This document shows, piece after piece, positions 1-7,230 of a stretch of DNA of 33,289 nt; position 1 is the first letter of the stretch; every line of letters begins with the position of its first letter. This stretch comes from Patescibacteria group bacterium. Lineage in GTDB: Bacteria > Patescibacteriota > Microgenomatia > UBA1406 > GWC2-37-13. The stretch spans positions 1 to 33,289 of the forward strand of contig JAOAEC010000008.1 of the NCBI GenBank assembly GCA_026416975.1, read 5' to 3'. Below the pieces are notes generated by a model. It worked only from the letters and a program-made list of their open reading frames with translations, was not told the DNA's origin and did not search any database. The translations under genes and the position numbers were made by a program.

Positions 1-287
1 GGATTATGTTGTCCATCAGCATCAAAAGTAATAATAATTTCAGGATTTTTTAATTTTGCATATTCAACACCAGTCTTTACAGCTGCTCCTTTGCCACGAT
101 TTAAAATATGTCTTAAAACTATTACTTTTTCTCTTTTTGCTTTTTCAAAAGTTTCATCTTCTGAGCCATCATCAACGACGATAATATTTTTCCAGCCTTC
201 TTTTTTGATAGAAGCAATAACCGATCCGATAGCTTTTTCTTCATTAAAAGCAGGTATGATGATAAAGACTTTGTCTTTTTTGATCAT
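1..287 (-). CDS. Family 2 glycosyltransferase, N-terminal part (runs off the left edge)
   Basis: This minus-strand frame opens at an ATG (287) and stays open to the window edge, so only about 95 residues are visible. The ORF track omits it because no stop is present. It reads FIIIPAFNEEKAIGSV, then IIVVDDGSEDET, then a LNRGKGAAVKTG segment, then ITFDADGQHN. This is the GT-A nucleotide-sugar fold of family 2 glycosyltransferases, with the DxD-like metal motif at DAD. Dolichol-phosphate mannosyltransferase-like enzymes start this way. It would transfer a sugar from an NDP-sugar to a lipid or polymer carrier at the inner face of the membrane. The acceptor cannot be told from this fragment. The plus-strand ORF at 91-300 is its shadow. 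Confidence 0.88.
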   Translation of the reverse strand, partial: MIKKDKVFIIIPAFNEEKAIGSVIASIKKEGWKNIIVVDDGSEDETFEKAKREKVIVLRHILNRGKGAAVKTGVEYAKLKNPEIIITFDADGQHN

Positions 288-319
288 TGAATTTTTTTAA
301 CTAAAAAAATTCTCTTTTA

Positions 320-424
320 TTTTACCAAAAAAAACTAAAACTCTCTTATAAACTCTTTAAAAAATTTTTCTAGCTTTCAATTGCTATTTTTTCCCATGAT
401 TTGACTTTTACATTTTTAAAAACA
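320..424. repeat. Direct repeat, copy 1: tail of the DUF4143 gene plus its 3' flank
   Basis: About 105 bp covering the last ~17 codons and ~50 bp of 3' flank of the ATPase gene at 370-1521. A near-identical copy lies at 1937-2036. Shared pieces include CTAGCTTTCAATTGCTATTT and TACATTTTTAAAAAC. The second copy carries no gene of its own and looks like the stub of a lost DUF4143 gene. Confidence 0.85.
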
Positions 425-1521
425 AAATCTTCTTTGTCGGTAAAATATAGCTGATAAACCGCAGATTTTTTAGTCAATTTTTGAAAATATAAAAGATTTT
501 TGATTAAATCTTCGTTAAAAGTTGAGGAAACTTTAAATTCAATCGCATGAATTTTATTGTCCAGTTCATAAATGAGATCAATCTCTCTTCCTGTTTTATC
601 CTGCCAGAAATAAAAATTTATTTTCAGATTTTGATAAAAATTTTGTTTTAAAAACTCGGAAACACAAAAATTCTCATAAATATTTCCGTATAAAGGATGG
701 GTTTTTAGGTGAATAATGTTTTTAATATCTAATAAAGCACAAAGCAGACCCGAATCTAAAAAATAAATTTTTGGTGATTTTATAATTCTTTTATTAAAAT
801 TTTTATAGTATGGAGGAATTAAAGTGATAATATAAGTCGCCTGAAGAATGGATAACCAATTTTTGATTGTGTTAACCGACACTCCCACATCGCTGGCAAT
901 CGAGGATAAATTTAAAATCTGGCCGCTTCTTCCTGCCAAAAGTTTTAGAAATCTTTGAAAATCAAGAAGATTGCCGATATTTTTTATCTCTCTGACATCT
1001 TTTTCAATATAAGTCTGAAGATAGTCTTGAAACCATTGAAATGAGTTAAGATTTTTATCATAGATTCTGGGATAGAAACCTTTTAAAATAAGTCTGTCTA
1101 AATCGTTTGTCCAAAACTTTGTTTTTTTAAGCTCAACTATTGAAAAAGGCAAAAGAACAAAGATAGCCACTCGTCCTGCTAAAGTCTGAGAAACTTTTTG
1201 CGATAAAACAATATTTTGAGAGCCGGTAAGAACAAATCTTTTTTTTGGATTTTCATCAACAATTGTCTGAATATAGGAAAACATTTCCGGTAATCTCTGT
1301 ATTTCATCAATAATTAATTGATCGTTGCTCAGTAAAACTTTTTTTGGATCAGAAGCAAAAAGCAGACGGACATCCGGCGACTCTAAATTAAAATAAACAA
1401 AATCGGCAAAATATCTTTTTACTAACGTAGTTTTACCTGACTGACGAGGACCGGTAATAAAAATTACCGGATTTTTTTTAATTGTTCTAAAAATTAGGTC
1501 AATAACTTTTCTTTTTACCAT
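370..1521 (-). CDS. DUF4143-family AAA ATPase (ATP-binding protein with C-terminal nuclease-like domain)
   Basis: 383 residues, full length for the AAA_14/DUF4143 family. Walker A is GPRQSGKTTL (about residues 24-33), Walker B is LIIDEIQ (about 69-75), and a sensor-like TGSQN is followed by the family's LAGR motif. A winged-helix-like middle (IASDVGVSVNTIKNWLSIL) follows. The C-terminal DUF4143 part carries a PD-(D/E)xK-like pattern, GREIDLIYELDN...AIEFKVSS. Cellular role is not established for this family; it is widespread as solitary genes in small-genome bacteria and archaea and is often proposed to be defence- or toxin-related. The ATG at 1521 follows TATAAT by 7 nt. Two other family members (one decayed) and a relic tail lie in the same window, so the family is turning over here. 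Confidence 0.9.
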   Translation of the reverse strand: MVKRKVIDLIFRTIKKNPVIFITGPRQSGKTTLVKRYFADFVYFNLESPDVRLLFASDPKKVLLSNDQLIIDEIQRLPEMFSYIQTIVDENPKKRFVLTGSQNIVLSQKVSQTLAGRVAIFVLLPFSIVELKKTKFWTNDLDRLILKGFYPRIYDKNLNSFQWFQDYLQTYIEKDVREIKNIGNLLDFQRFLKLLAGRSGQILNLSSIASDVGVSVNTIKNWLSILQATYIITLIPPYYKNFNKRIIKSPKIYFLDSGLLCALLDIKNIIHLKTHPLYGNIYENFCVSEFLKQNFYQNLKINFYFWQDKTGREIDLIYELDNKIHAIEFKVSSTFNEDLIKNLLYFQKLTKKSAVYQLYFTDKEDFVFKNVKVKSWEKIAIES

Positions 1522-1528
1522 AATTTAT

Positions 1529-1557
1529 ATTATAAACTGGACAATTTTGCATTGCAA
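1529..1557 (-). promoter_or_regulatory. Promoter of the DUF4143 gene (leaderless arrangement)
   Basis: On the minus strand TTGCAA, a 17-nt spacer, TATAAT, then 7 nt to the ATG at 1521. Transcription would begin at or within a base or two of the start codon, and no Shine-Dalgarno sequence is possible. Confidence 0.65.
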
Positions 1558-1651
1558 CTGCAAATTAGTCCTATTAACTTCTTTATAATAATAACGTCTA
1601 ACTATCATTATAGACTTTAGACTTTAATTTTCAATTTCTAATTGTTAATTG

Positions 1652-1705
1652 TAATTTTTTTGCCCGCAATCGCTGAAGCGATAGCTTCTGCAGGCGGGTA
1701 ACTTT
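1652..1705. repeat. Palindromic mobile-like element, copy 1
   Basis: A GC-rich island in A/T-rich spacer DNA. The core 1659-1698 contains GCCCGCAATCGCTGAAGCG and ends GCAGGCGGG. Inside it GAAGC-GATA-GCTTC can form a hairpin, and CCCGC can pair with GCGGG. It is flanked by TAATTTT on the left and TAACTTT on the right, the same flanking heptamer seen at the other two copies (5799-5853 and 7308-7362). Confidence 0.85.
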
Positions 1706-1936
1706 TGACTTTTAACTTTTAACTATAGCTTTGATCTTTGATTTTTGATTTTTGATTTTTGATCTCTTTTACCAACCGCTGATTTTTTATTAAATAGGAT
1801 AATTTTTAGATGACAAATAAAAATTTATTATTATTAAATAGCTAAGTTTTTATATTGATAATTTAAAAAAACGGTTTTGATTATTGCCGTAAATAAAAGA
1901 AGTCATAATAATTATGTCATGAAATCTATCCCTCTT
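1706..1936. other. Gene-free A/T-rich spacer with heptamer-like simple repeats
   Basis: No open frame of note. The stretch 1706-1766 is built of TTTTGAC/TTTTAAC and TTTGATT units, the same low-complexity family found in the intergenic and in-gene repeats elsewhere in the window. The rest is plain A/T-rich sequence in which I see nothing further. Confidence 0.6.
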
Positions 1937-2036
1937 ATCTTACCAAAAAAAACCAAAATTCTCTTATGAACTCTTTAAAAATTTTCTAGCTTTCAATTGC
2001 TATTTTTCCCCGTGATTTAATTTTTACATTTTTAAA
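1937..2036. repeat. Direct repeat, copy 2: relic 3' end of a lost DUF4143 gene
   Basis: Matches 320-424 with few differences. On the minus strand it still encodes FKNVKIKSRGKIAIES followed by a stop at 1986, against FKNVKVKSWEKIAIES in the intact ATPase. It is fused to the 3' end of the P-type ATPase gene, whose frame ends inside it at 2024. The P-ATPase therefore borrows its stop codon from the relic. Confidence 0.8.
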
Positions 2037-4075
2037 AACTCCTTCACCCCTCTGATTCCAACTAACACCAAGCTTGAAAAACCAATCAAAATGAAAAATG
2101 TTTGCCAATTAATTGGTTGGGTTTTGAAGATTTGTTGTAAAAAAGGTTGATGAAGTAATAGTGGTTGGAGAACAAAGGGAAATATAAAAGCGATAATAAA
2201 GATTGGTTTAAATAAAAGTTTATAGTTTGAAGCAATATGGCGGTGAGAAAGAAAAAGATCAATCAGAATAAACTGCTGGATAAAAATAATCGCTGAAAAA
2301 ACAACGGTCGTATTATTTTTTATAAAAAGAGAGAATCCGGCCAAAATCATTGTTAAAAAACCAACGGAAAAGATATAATGAAAATCAACTTTATCTAATA
2401 TCTCCAATGTTTTTCTTGGTGGTTTTTCAATAATTTTTTTATCATCAGGCGCAAAAGCTAAAGAGATTGCTGGTAAGCCGTCTGTGGCGATATTAATATA
2501 TAAAAGTTGAAGGGGAGTGGGGACAGGAAGTTTAAGAAGAAGAGCGCTGATAATGTAAATTACTTCACCAATATTGCATGATAATAAATATTTAATGGCA
2601 TTTTTTATGTGAATAAAAATATTTCTTCCTTGTTCAATAGCGTCAATTAGAGTGGCAAAGTTATCATCAGTGATGATAATATGAGCCGTATCTTTGGCAA
2701 CATCAGTGCCGGTTTTTCCCATGGCCACGCCGCAGTCAGCCTGTTTTAAAGCTAAAGCGTCATTAACGCCATCGCCAGTGACTGCCACTACTTCGCCTAA
2801 TTTTTGATAAAGTTTAACCAATCGATATTTATCTTCCGGAGAAGTGCGGGCAAAAATTTTTACCTTTGGCAAAATTTTTAAAAGTTCTTGATCTGAATAT
2901 TTGTTCAAAATTTTTCCTGACAAAATATCTTCTCCTTCTTGAATAATCCCAGTTTCAATACCAACGGCTTCAGCAGTTAGTTCATTATCGCCGGTAATCA
3001 TCACCACTTTAATTCCGGCTTTTTTTGCTTTTTCAACCGCTTCTTTGACTTCTACTCTGACTGGATCAGCGATCCCAACAAAACCTAAAAAGATCTGATT
3101 TTCTTCTAAATTTTTATCATCGGTTTTTTTATAAGAAAAAGCAATCATTCGAAGACCTTTTTGGGCAAATTTTTGAAACTCTTTCTCGATCTCCTTTCTT
3201 TTAGTTGGCGTTAAAGGTTTAATCTCTTCACCAATCTGAATAAAATTTGAGATTTCCAAAATTGCCTCTGGCGCTCCTTTAGAAAAAACTAAGTTTTGAG
3301 TTTTGACATTTGAGTTTTGAGCTTTGATACTCATCCTTTTTGTCACTGCTGAAAAAGGAATTTCTTCTTCAATCTGCCATTTTTTTCGTTCTTCCTCATA
3401 GTTTATTCCCAAATCTTTGGCCATTAAAAGCAAAGCACCTTCAGTGGTGTCGCCAATGACATCCATATCGCCATGGTCAACTTTAAAAACCAAAGAAGCA
3501 GTTGAGTTAAGACATGAGTTAAGAAGAATTTTTTGAAAAGGATGATTGTTAATGTGAGGAGGAGAAGAGATATCATACTCTTTTTCATCAAGCCAGATTT
3601 TTTTTACCCGCATCTGATTCGTGGTTAAAGTCCCGGTTTTGTCAGTGGCAACTAATGTTAAAGATCCCATTGTTTCAATCGCATTAAGTTTGCGGACAAT
3701 GGTTTTTCTTTTTGCCATCCGCTCAACACCAATTGAAAGAATAATTGTCATTACCGCCGGCAGTCCTTCAGGAACAGCAGCGACCGCTAAAGAAACTGCC
3801 AAAATAAAACTTTCAACCGTGTTTTTTTCTTTAATAAAAGACAAAAGAAAAACAATCAAAGAGGCAATAATTCCGATGATTCCCAATTGTTTAGTAAAAA
3901 CCTCTAATTTTTTTTGAAGAGGCGTTTTTGCTTCTTTAATTGAGGACAAAGTTTTGGCAATCTGACCAAAACGAGTGTTTGAGCCAGTTTTTGTCACCCG
4001 CATAAACCCTCGACCGCGGGAGACAATGGTGCCGGCGTATAATTGATTGTCCATAATTTTAAATTTAAAATTCAA
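2024..4075 (-). CDS. Calcium-type (P2) P-type ATPase, C-terminal three quarters of a split gene
   Basis: 683 residues from the ORF start; translation may begin at the ATG at 4054 (MDNQLYAGTIV). It holds the second half of the actuator domain, then PEGLP in membrane helix M4, the phosphorylation motif DKTGTLTTN, the KGAPE nucleotide-binding motif, a TGD loop, the hinge TGDGVNDALALKQAD, and the last six membrane helices (about 480-680). These are features of PMR1/SERCA-like Ca2+ pumps. The N-terminal part, with M1-M2 and the TGES loop, is a separate ORF (4484-5002); a four-helix-bundle gene lies between them. The hinge has Leu where the family has Pro (VNDAPAL). The C-terminus runs into a relic DUF4143 tail. 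It may work as two coupled polypeptides or be decaying; I cannot decide from sequence. Confidence 0.85.
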   Translation of the reverse strand: MNFKFKIMDNQLYAGTIVSRGRGFMRVTKTGSNTRFGQIAKTLSSIKEAKTPLQKKLEVFTKQLGIIGIIASLIVFLLSFIKEKNTVESFILAVSLAVAAVPEGLPAVMTIILSIGVERMAKRKTIVRKLNAIETMGSLTLVATDKTGTLTTNQMRVKKIWLDEKEYDISSPPHINNHPFQKILLNSCLNSTASLVFKVDHGDMDVIGDTTEGALLLMAKDLGINYEEERKKWQIEEEIPFSAVTKRMSIKAQNSNVKTQNLVFSKGAPEAILEISNFIQIGEEIKPLTPTKRKEIEKEFQKFAQKGLRMIAFSYKKTDDKNLEENQIFLGFVGIADPVRVEVKEAVEKAKKAGIKVVMITGDNELTAEAVGIETGIIQEGEDILSGKILNKYSDQELLKILPKVKIFARTSPEDKYRLVKLYQKLGEVVAVTGDGVNDALALKQADCGVAMGKTGTDVAKDTAHIIITDDNFATLIDAIEQGRNIFIHIKNAIKYLLSCNIGEVIYIISALLLKLPVPTPLQLLYINIATDGLPAISLAFAPDDKKIIEKPPRKTLEILDKVDFHYIFSVGFLTMILAGFSLFIKNNTTVVFSAIIFIQQFILIDLFLSHRHIASNYKLLFKPIFIIAFIFPFVLQPLLLHQPFLQQIFKTQPINWQTFFILIGFSSLVLVGIRGVKEFLKM

Positions 4076-4096
4076 AATGTAAAAATCAAAATGACA
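4067..4096. repeat. Inverted repeat, distal end of the four-helix-bundle insert
   Basis: Plus strand AAAATTC...AAAATGACA. It is the imperfect inverted partner of 4482-4518. The two bracket the inserted gene and could pair in the mRNA. Confidence 0.6.
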
Positions 4097-4116
4097 ATGT
4101 AAAATGTAAAATTTTT

Positions 4117-4494
4117 TTATTTTTTACCTTTTAATTTTAATAAACTACTTGCTAAAATATTAGCGATTTCATTAACTTCTTTTAAAATTTCATTAGATTG
4201 TTTGACTAAATTTTCTTCATTTACAATGTTTTGAATAATATAAATCCAATATTTGGTTTCATTTGCTGATTTTAAAGCTGTTTCAAAATAATGAATATAG
4301 TCTTTAGTTGAACTTGATGATTTTGCCTCAATTACATTAGCTCCAATTGATGTTGTTGATCGAACTAATTGATCTAATATTGAGTAAAAAATAATGTGTT
4401 TTTTTATTGATTCTGAGAATTTAATAACTTTTATTGATAAATTAATCAATCTTTTTATAAATTCCTTTTTGAATTTTTCTCTGTCATTTTGCAT
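4117..4494 (-). CDS. Four-helix-bundle protein of the 23S rRNA intervening-sequence (S23) family
   Basis: 125 residues, about the usual length for this family (PF05635/TIGR02436 type). The diagnostic core is visible: LDQLVRSTTSIGANVIEA (about 42-59), then KDYIHYFETALKSANETKYW (about 65-84), and the rest is predicted helical. Family members are known as ORFs carried by intervening sequences in 23S rRNA and also occur free; their biochemical role is unclear. Here the gene sits inside a P-type ATPase gene. Its ATG (4494) overlaps the stop of the ATPase N-part by 11 nt, and its stop is about 40 nt before the ATPase C-part. The ends of the insert are inverted repeats, as in rRNA intervening sequences. 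A few family members are diversity-element accessory proteins, but no reverse transcriptase is present here. Confidence 0.88.
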   Translation of the reverse strand: MQNDREKFKKEFIKRLINLSIKVIKFSESIKKHIIFYSILDQLVRSTTSIGANVIEAKSSSSTKDYIHYFETALKSANETKYWIYIIQNIVNEENLVKQSNEILKEVNEIANILASSLLKLKGKK

Positions 4495-4518
4495 TTTGAT
4501 TTTTGATTTTTGAATTTT
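4482..4518. repeat. Inverted repeat, proximal end of the four-helix-bundle insert
   Basis: Plus strand TGTCATTTTGCATTTTGATT and onward to TTGAATTTT, the inverted counterpart of 4067-4096. It contains the start codon of the four-helix-bundle gene and encodes the odd last residues (NSKIKNQNAK) of the truncated ATPase N-part. The same AAAATTCAAAATG motif also occurs at 5025-5040, just upstream of the ATPase start. Confidence 0.65.
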
Positions 4519-5002
4519 TAGTTACTGGTAAAGATTCTCCAGTCAATATCGCTTCATTAACCTCTAAATTCATTGCCTGGAGAGCTTCGCCGTCAGCTGG
4601 GATTCTCGTTCCTTCTTCTAAATAAACAATATCACCAGGGACCAAGTATCGGCTATCAATTTCCTGCTCTTTGCCATCGCGGATTACTCGAACTTTAACG
4701 ACCGTCATTTTTTTTAAAGATTTTAAAGATTTTTCTGCCTGATATTCCTGATAAAGGCCAAAAAGAGCATTAAGAATAACAATCGCTAAAATAAAAATAG
4801 CATCTAAGATCTCGCCAATAAAAAAAGAAATTCCTGAAGCGGCAATTAAAAGCAAGATCAAAAAATTGTTAAATTGAGAAATAAAAGACTTTAACAGAGT
4901 AAATTTTTTTTCCTCTTTAATCTCATTAGCGCCATAGGTTTTAAGAAGTTTTTCTACCTGATGGGTAGTTAAAGACAAATTTTTAATTTTTTCCGGGTCC
5001 AT
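4484..5002 (-). CDS. Calcium-type P-type ATPase, N-terminal part of a split gene
   Basis: 172 residues. The N-terminal cation-ATPase domain (THQVEKLLKTYGANEI, about 13-28) is followed by two membrane helices (FLILLLIAASGISFFIGEIL and AIFILAIVILNALFGLYQEY) and the first half of the actuator domain (LVPGDIVYLEEGTRIPADGE). It breaks off just after the dephosphorylation loop TGESLPV. The last ten residues (NSKIKNQNAK) are translated repeat, not ATPase. The cut falls inside the actuator jelly-roll, so a working pump would need the two parts to fold together. The ATG (5002) follows TATAAT (5014-5009) by 6 nt. The intact gene would have been about 850 residues. Confidence 0.85.
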   Translation of the reverse strand: MDPEKIKNLSLTTHQVEKLLKTYGANEIKEEKKFTLLKSFISQFNNFLILLLIAASGISFFIGEILDAIFILAIVILNALFGLYQEYQAEKSLKSLKKMTVVKVRVIRDGKEQEIDSRYLVPGDIVYLEEGTRIPADGEALQAMNLEVNEAILTGESLPVTKNSKIKNQNAK

Positions 5003-5050
5003 AAATTAATTATAAATTAAAAATTCAAAATTCAAAATGAAAAATCTTTT

Positions 5051-5221
5051 CTTCTTCTTGTTAAGAGCAATTTAACAACTAACATCTAACATCTAACGTC
5101 TAACACTTAACATATAACATCAACTATTAATTTCTAATTTTCAATTTTTATTAAATTCAATTTATTAATTATTAATTTATTAACTATTGAATAAAAATTG
5201 ATTTATTAGTTTATTAAAAAT
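5051..5221. repeat. Long direct repeat, copy A (empty-site version)
   Basis: Starts in a CTTCTTCTTG tract, continues through AGAGCAATTTAACAACTAAC, a run of TAACATC-like units, and an A/T-rich tail (ATTGAATAAAAATTGATTTA). Copy B at 7213-7431 has the same parts in the same order. At 5135-5142 copy A reads CTAATTTTCAATT without the palindromic element that copy B carries at that point. Confidence 0.8.
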
Positions 5222-5228
5222 TATATCC

Positions 5229-5257
5229 TTGACAAACAATAGTTATTCTATTATCCT
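5229..5257 (+). promoter_or_regulatory. abiEi promoter
   Basis: TTGACA (5229-5234), 17-nt spacer, TATCCT (5252-5257), then 8 nt to the ATG at 5266. A TATTAT at 14-nt spacing is an alternative -10. Either way the mRNA would be leaderless or nearly so. Confidence 0.65.
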
Positions 5258-5272
5258 GTACATATATGTACA
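5257..5272. promoter_or_regulatory. Candidate operator: 16-bp perfect palindrome over the abiEi start
   Basis: TGTACATATATGTACA is perfectly self-complementary. It spans the predicted transcription start and the ATG. AbiEi antitoxins of the streptococcal type bind inverted repeats in their own promoter, so this is a good candidate autoregulatory site. A related TGTAC-N7-GTACA palindrome lies at 28250-28266. Confidence 0.55.
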
Positions 5273-5799
5273 AAATAGATAAATTATTAAAGCAGGATGA
5301 GAAACTTTTTCATACCCAGGATTTACGATTAATCTGGGGGATAAGTAACAAGAATACTTTATATACAACTATTAAGCGTTATATTCAAAAAGGCATTCTT
5401 ATTCCTATTCACAAAGGCTTTTATTCAACTTTGCCTTTAGAGAAAGTTAATCCAGTAAGACTTGGAATCGGCTATCTTCATAGGTTTTCTTATTTAAGCG
5501 GCGAGAGTGTTTTGGTTAAAGAGGGAGTGATTTTTCAAAAAGAAAACTATATTACTTTAATGTCTTCAGTTTCCAAAAAATTCACGTTAGGAAAAAACAG
5601 TTTTTTAGTAAGAAAAATGAAGGATGATTTTTTATACAACGACGGCGGAATTGAGGAAAAAGAAGGAATAAAAACAGCCAGTTTAGAGCGGGCCGTGGCC
5701 GATTTGCTTTATTTTAACCCTAATTATTATTTTGATAATTCAAAGAAAATCAACTGGAAGAAAGTAAAGGAAATTAAAAAAATAGTATTTGGTAGTTAA
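5266..5799 (+). CDS. AbiEi-like antitoxin / transcriptional regulator
   Basis: 177 residues. The N-terminal winged helix-turn-helix reads FHTQDLRLIWGISNKNTLYT...RYIQKGILIPIHKGFYS, ending in the GxY turn typical of AbiEi and DUF6088 regulators. A later segment, KTASLERAVADLLYFNPNYYF, matches the conserved A.ERAl.D.l motif of the C-terminal domain. In type IV toxin-antitoxin systems AbiEi represses its own operon and counters the AbiEii nucleotidyltransferase. The partner gene lies directly downstream, separated by a palindromic repeat. The start is fixed by the promoter 8 nt upstream. The pair sits on an island bracketed by long direct repeats. Confidence 0.82.
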   Translation: MYKIDKLLKQDEKLFHTQDLRLIWGISNKNTLYTTIKRYIQKGILIPIHKGFYSTLPLEKVNPVRLGIGYLHRFSYLSGESVLVKEGVIFQKENYITLMSSVSKKFTLGKNSFLVRKMKDDFLYNDGGIEEKEGIKTASLERAVADLLYFNPNYYFDNSKKINWKKVKEIKKIVFGS

Positions 5800-5853
5800 A
5801 AATTAACCGCCTGTAAAAGCTATTGCTTTAAGCGATTGCGGGCAGGAAAATTA
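5799..5853. repeat. Palindromic mobile-like element, copy 3 (inverted orientation)
   Basis: Core 5806-5846, flanked by AAAATTA on both sides (TAATTTT on the other strand). Read on the minus strand it matches the other two copies, but the inner hairpin GAAGC/GCTTC is AAAGC/GCTTT here. That paired change keeps the stem. It lies between the abiEi stop and the abiEii start, inside the transcript. Confidence 0.82.
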
Positions 5854-5866
5854 AAAATTGATAAAT

Positions 5867-6586
5867 ATGCTTTTGCCGAAAAAAGAAGATACTTATCATA
5901 AAATCCAGCTTATCAGACTTTTGACTGAGATTTTAGACAGCGAAATCTCAAAAGATATCTATTTTAAAGGCGGAACTGCTGCTACTATGCTTGGTTTTTT
6001 AGACCGGTTTTCCTTAGATTTAGATTTTGATTTGTCAATTGGCGCCGATAAAAAGAAAATCGATAAAGTTTTGCGGATGATTTTCCAAAAACTTGATTTT
6101 AAAATTGAAAAAAAAGCCGGAAAGACTCTTTTTTATGTTTTAAAATATCCATCAAAGCCGGGTTTAAGAAATAGTTTAAAATTAAGCATTGTTGATAAAG
6201 CCTTAAAGTCTAATCAATATGATAGTTTTTATCTGCCTGATGTTGACCGGTTTGCTATTTGCCAGACCAAAGAGACAATGTTTGCTCATAAGTTAGTAGC
6301 AGCGACTGACCGCTACAAAAAATACCAGACGATTGCCGGTCGAGACTTATACGACATTCATTATTTTTTTCTTCAAGGGTATGAGTTTAATAGTAATGTG
6401 ATTATTGAGCGAACAGGCAAAAAACCAAAAGAGTATTTAAAAGAATTAGCTGATTTTATTGAGAAAAAAGTTAATGACAAAATAATTAATGAAGACTTAA
6501 GCTTTTTACTGCCTTATGAGAGATTTAAAACGATAAGAAAAGTTTTAAAAAGGGAAGTGGTGATGATGTTGAGGGGAAGAATATAA
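5867..6586 (+). CDS. AbiEii/AbiGii-family nucleotidyltransferase toxin
   Basis: About 239 residues from the ATG at 5867; the ORF track's TTG at 5858 is less likely. The nucleotidyltransferase core is plain: YFKGGTAATMLGFLDRFSLD followed by LDFDL, that is GG(T/S) and two metal-binding aspartates. A later QTKETMFAHKLVAATDR and AGRDLYDIHYF are typical of the AbiEii (PF08843) family. AbiEii enzymes are type IV toxins; a relative (MenT) adds nucleotides to tRNA acceptor ends. Here the target is unknown. The gene follows abiEi in the same direction and probably shares its promoter; the palindromic repeat in the gap may affect message processing. Confidence 0.87.
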   Translation: MLLPKKEDTYHKIQLIRLLTEILDSEISKDIYFKGGTAATMLGFLDRFSLDLDFDLSIGADKKKIDKVLRMIFQKLDFKIEKKAGKTLFYVLKYPSKPGLRNSLKLSIVDKALKSNQYDSFYLPDVDRFAICQTKETMFAHKLVAATDRYKKYQTIAGRDLYDIHYFFLQGYEFNSNVIIERTGKKPKEYLKELADFIEKKVNDKIINEDLSFLLPYERFKTIRKVLKREVVMMLRGRI

Positions 6587-6595
6587 AATATATTT

Positions 6596-7189
6596 TTAAA
6601 AAATACCAATTTTAATTGTTTCTTCTAATGTCCACGTATTTTGATTTACTTCTAATCTCATTCCAAATTTTTCAAAGACTATTTCTAAAATAGGATTGCT
6701 AAGATTTTCGAGTAGATCAGGTACTGTTTCTAGCTCCCAAGAATTAAATTCACAAATTTTATCAGGAGTATCTCCTGTTTTTCCCATCACCTTAATCTCT
6801 CTATTTCCCATAACCATAACTTTTAATGAAATTTGAGGATTTTCGTCGTCTGTGAACTCTATTTGATATAGAGGGTCAGTAAAACCATTAGCCGCTCTTT
6901 GTTGAGGACTTTGTAAAAAACTAGTATGTGTCACTTGGTACGGATTTCCTTCTTTAGTTTTTCCTTGATAATGATTAATAACAGCATTATATGGTCTTCC
7001 TAATCCAACCATAAATCTGTCAGTTCTTTCATTAGCAGTAAGAGTAAGTGGTAACTTAACAAAGACTGTTGAAAGTTCTTGTGCAAACCAAGCTGTGCGA
7101 GATAAAACATCTTTACGTCTTTCTAAATATTCGATCATTGTTTCTCTATTTGTTTTCATTTGGGATGCTTCTGGGGGTATAGTAGACAT
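6596..7189 (-). CDS. Hypothetical protein, driven by a triplet-spacer promoter
   Basis: 197 residues; I do not recognise a family. It looks soluble, with no signal peptide or membrane segment. The N-terminal third is helical (ETMIEYLERRKDVLSRTAWF) and the middle looks beta-rich (LYQIEFTDDENPQISLKVMV). Its codon and residue use is less lysine-heavy than its neighbours. Its 3' end meets abiEii tail to tail with a 9-bp gap. The promoter has TTGACA, a pure AAG-triplet spacer of 20 nt, and TAAAAT 9 nt before the ATG. It shares this promoter type with the unknown genes at 24217 and 29550. It lies inside the direct-repeat-bracketed abiE island. Confidence 0.7.
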   Translation of the reverse strand: MSTIPPEASQMKTNRETMIEYLERRKDVLSRTAWFAQELSTVFVKLPLTLTANERTDRFMVGLGRPYNAVINHYQGKTKEGNPYQVTHTSFLQSPQQRAANGFTDPLYQIEFTDDENPQISLKVMVMGNREIKVMGKTGDTPDKICEFNSWELETVPDLLENLSNPILEIVFEKFGMRLEVNQNTWTLEETIKIGIF

Positions 7190-7198
7190 AGTAATTGA

Positions 7199-7230
7199 AT
7201 TTTACTTCTTCTTCTTCTTCTTCTTGTCAA
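7199..7230 (-). promoter_or_regulatory. Triplet-spacer promoter (20-nt AAG spacer)
   Basis: Minus strand TTGACA (7230-7225), a 20-nt spacer made only of AGA/AAG triplets, TAAAAT (7204-7199), then 9 nt to the ATG at 7189. The spacer is three bases longer than the 17-nt optimum reached by the copy at 30442-30470. Confidence 0.6.

Noticed and set aside
4117-4494. Four-helix-bundle gene as a diversity-generating-retroelement accessory gene
   Set aside because: No reverse transcriptase, template repeat or variable repeat is present; the inverted-repeat flanks fit an intervening-sequence element better.
5041-5130. TAACATC-like repeated units as a CRISPR array
   Set aside because: Units are 7-9 bp, contiguous, without spacers, and no cas genes are present.
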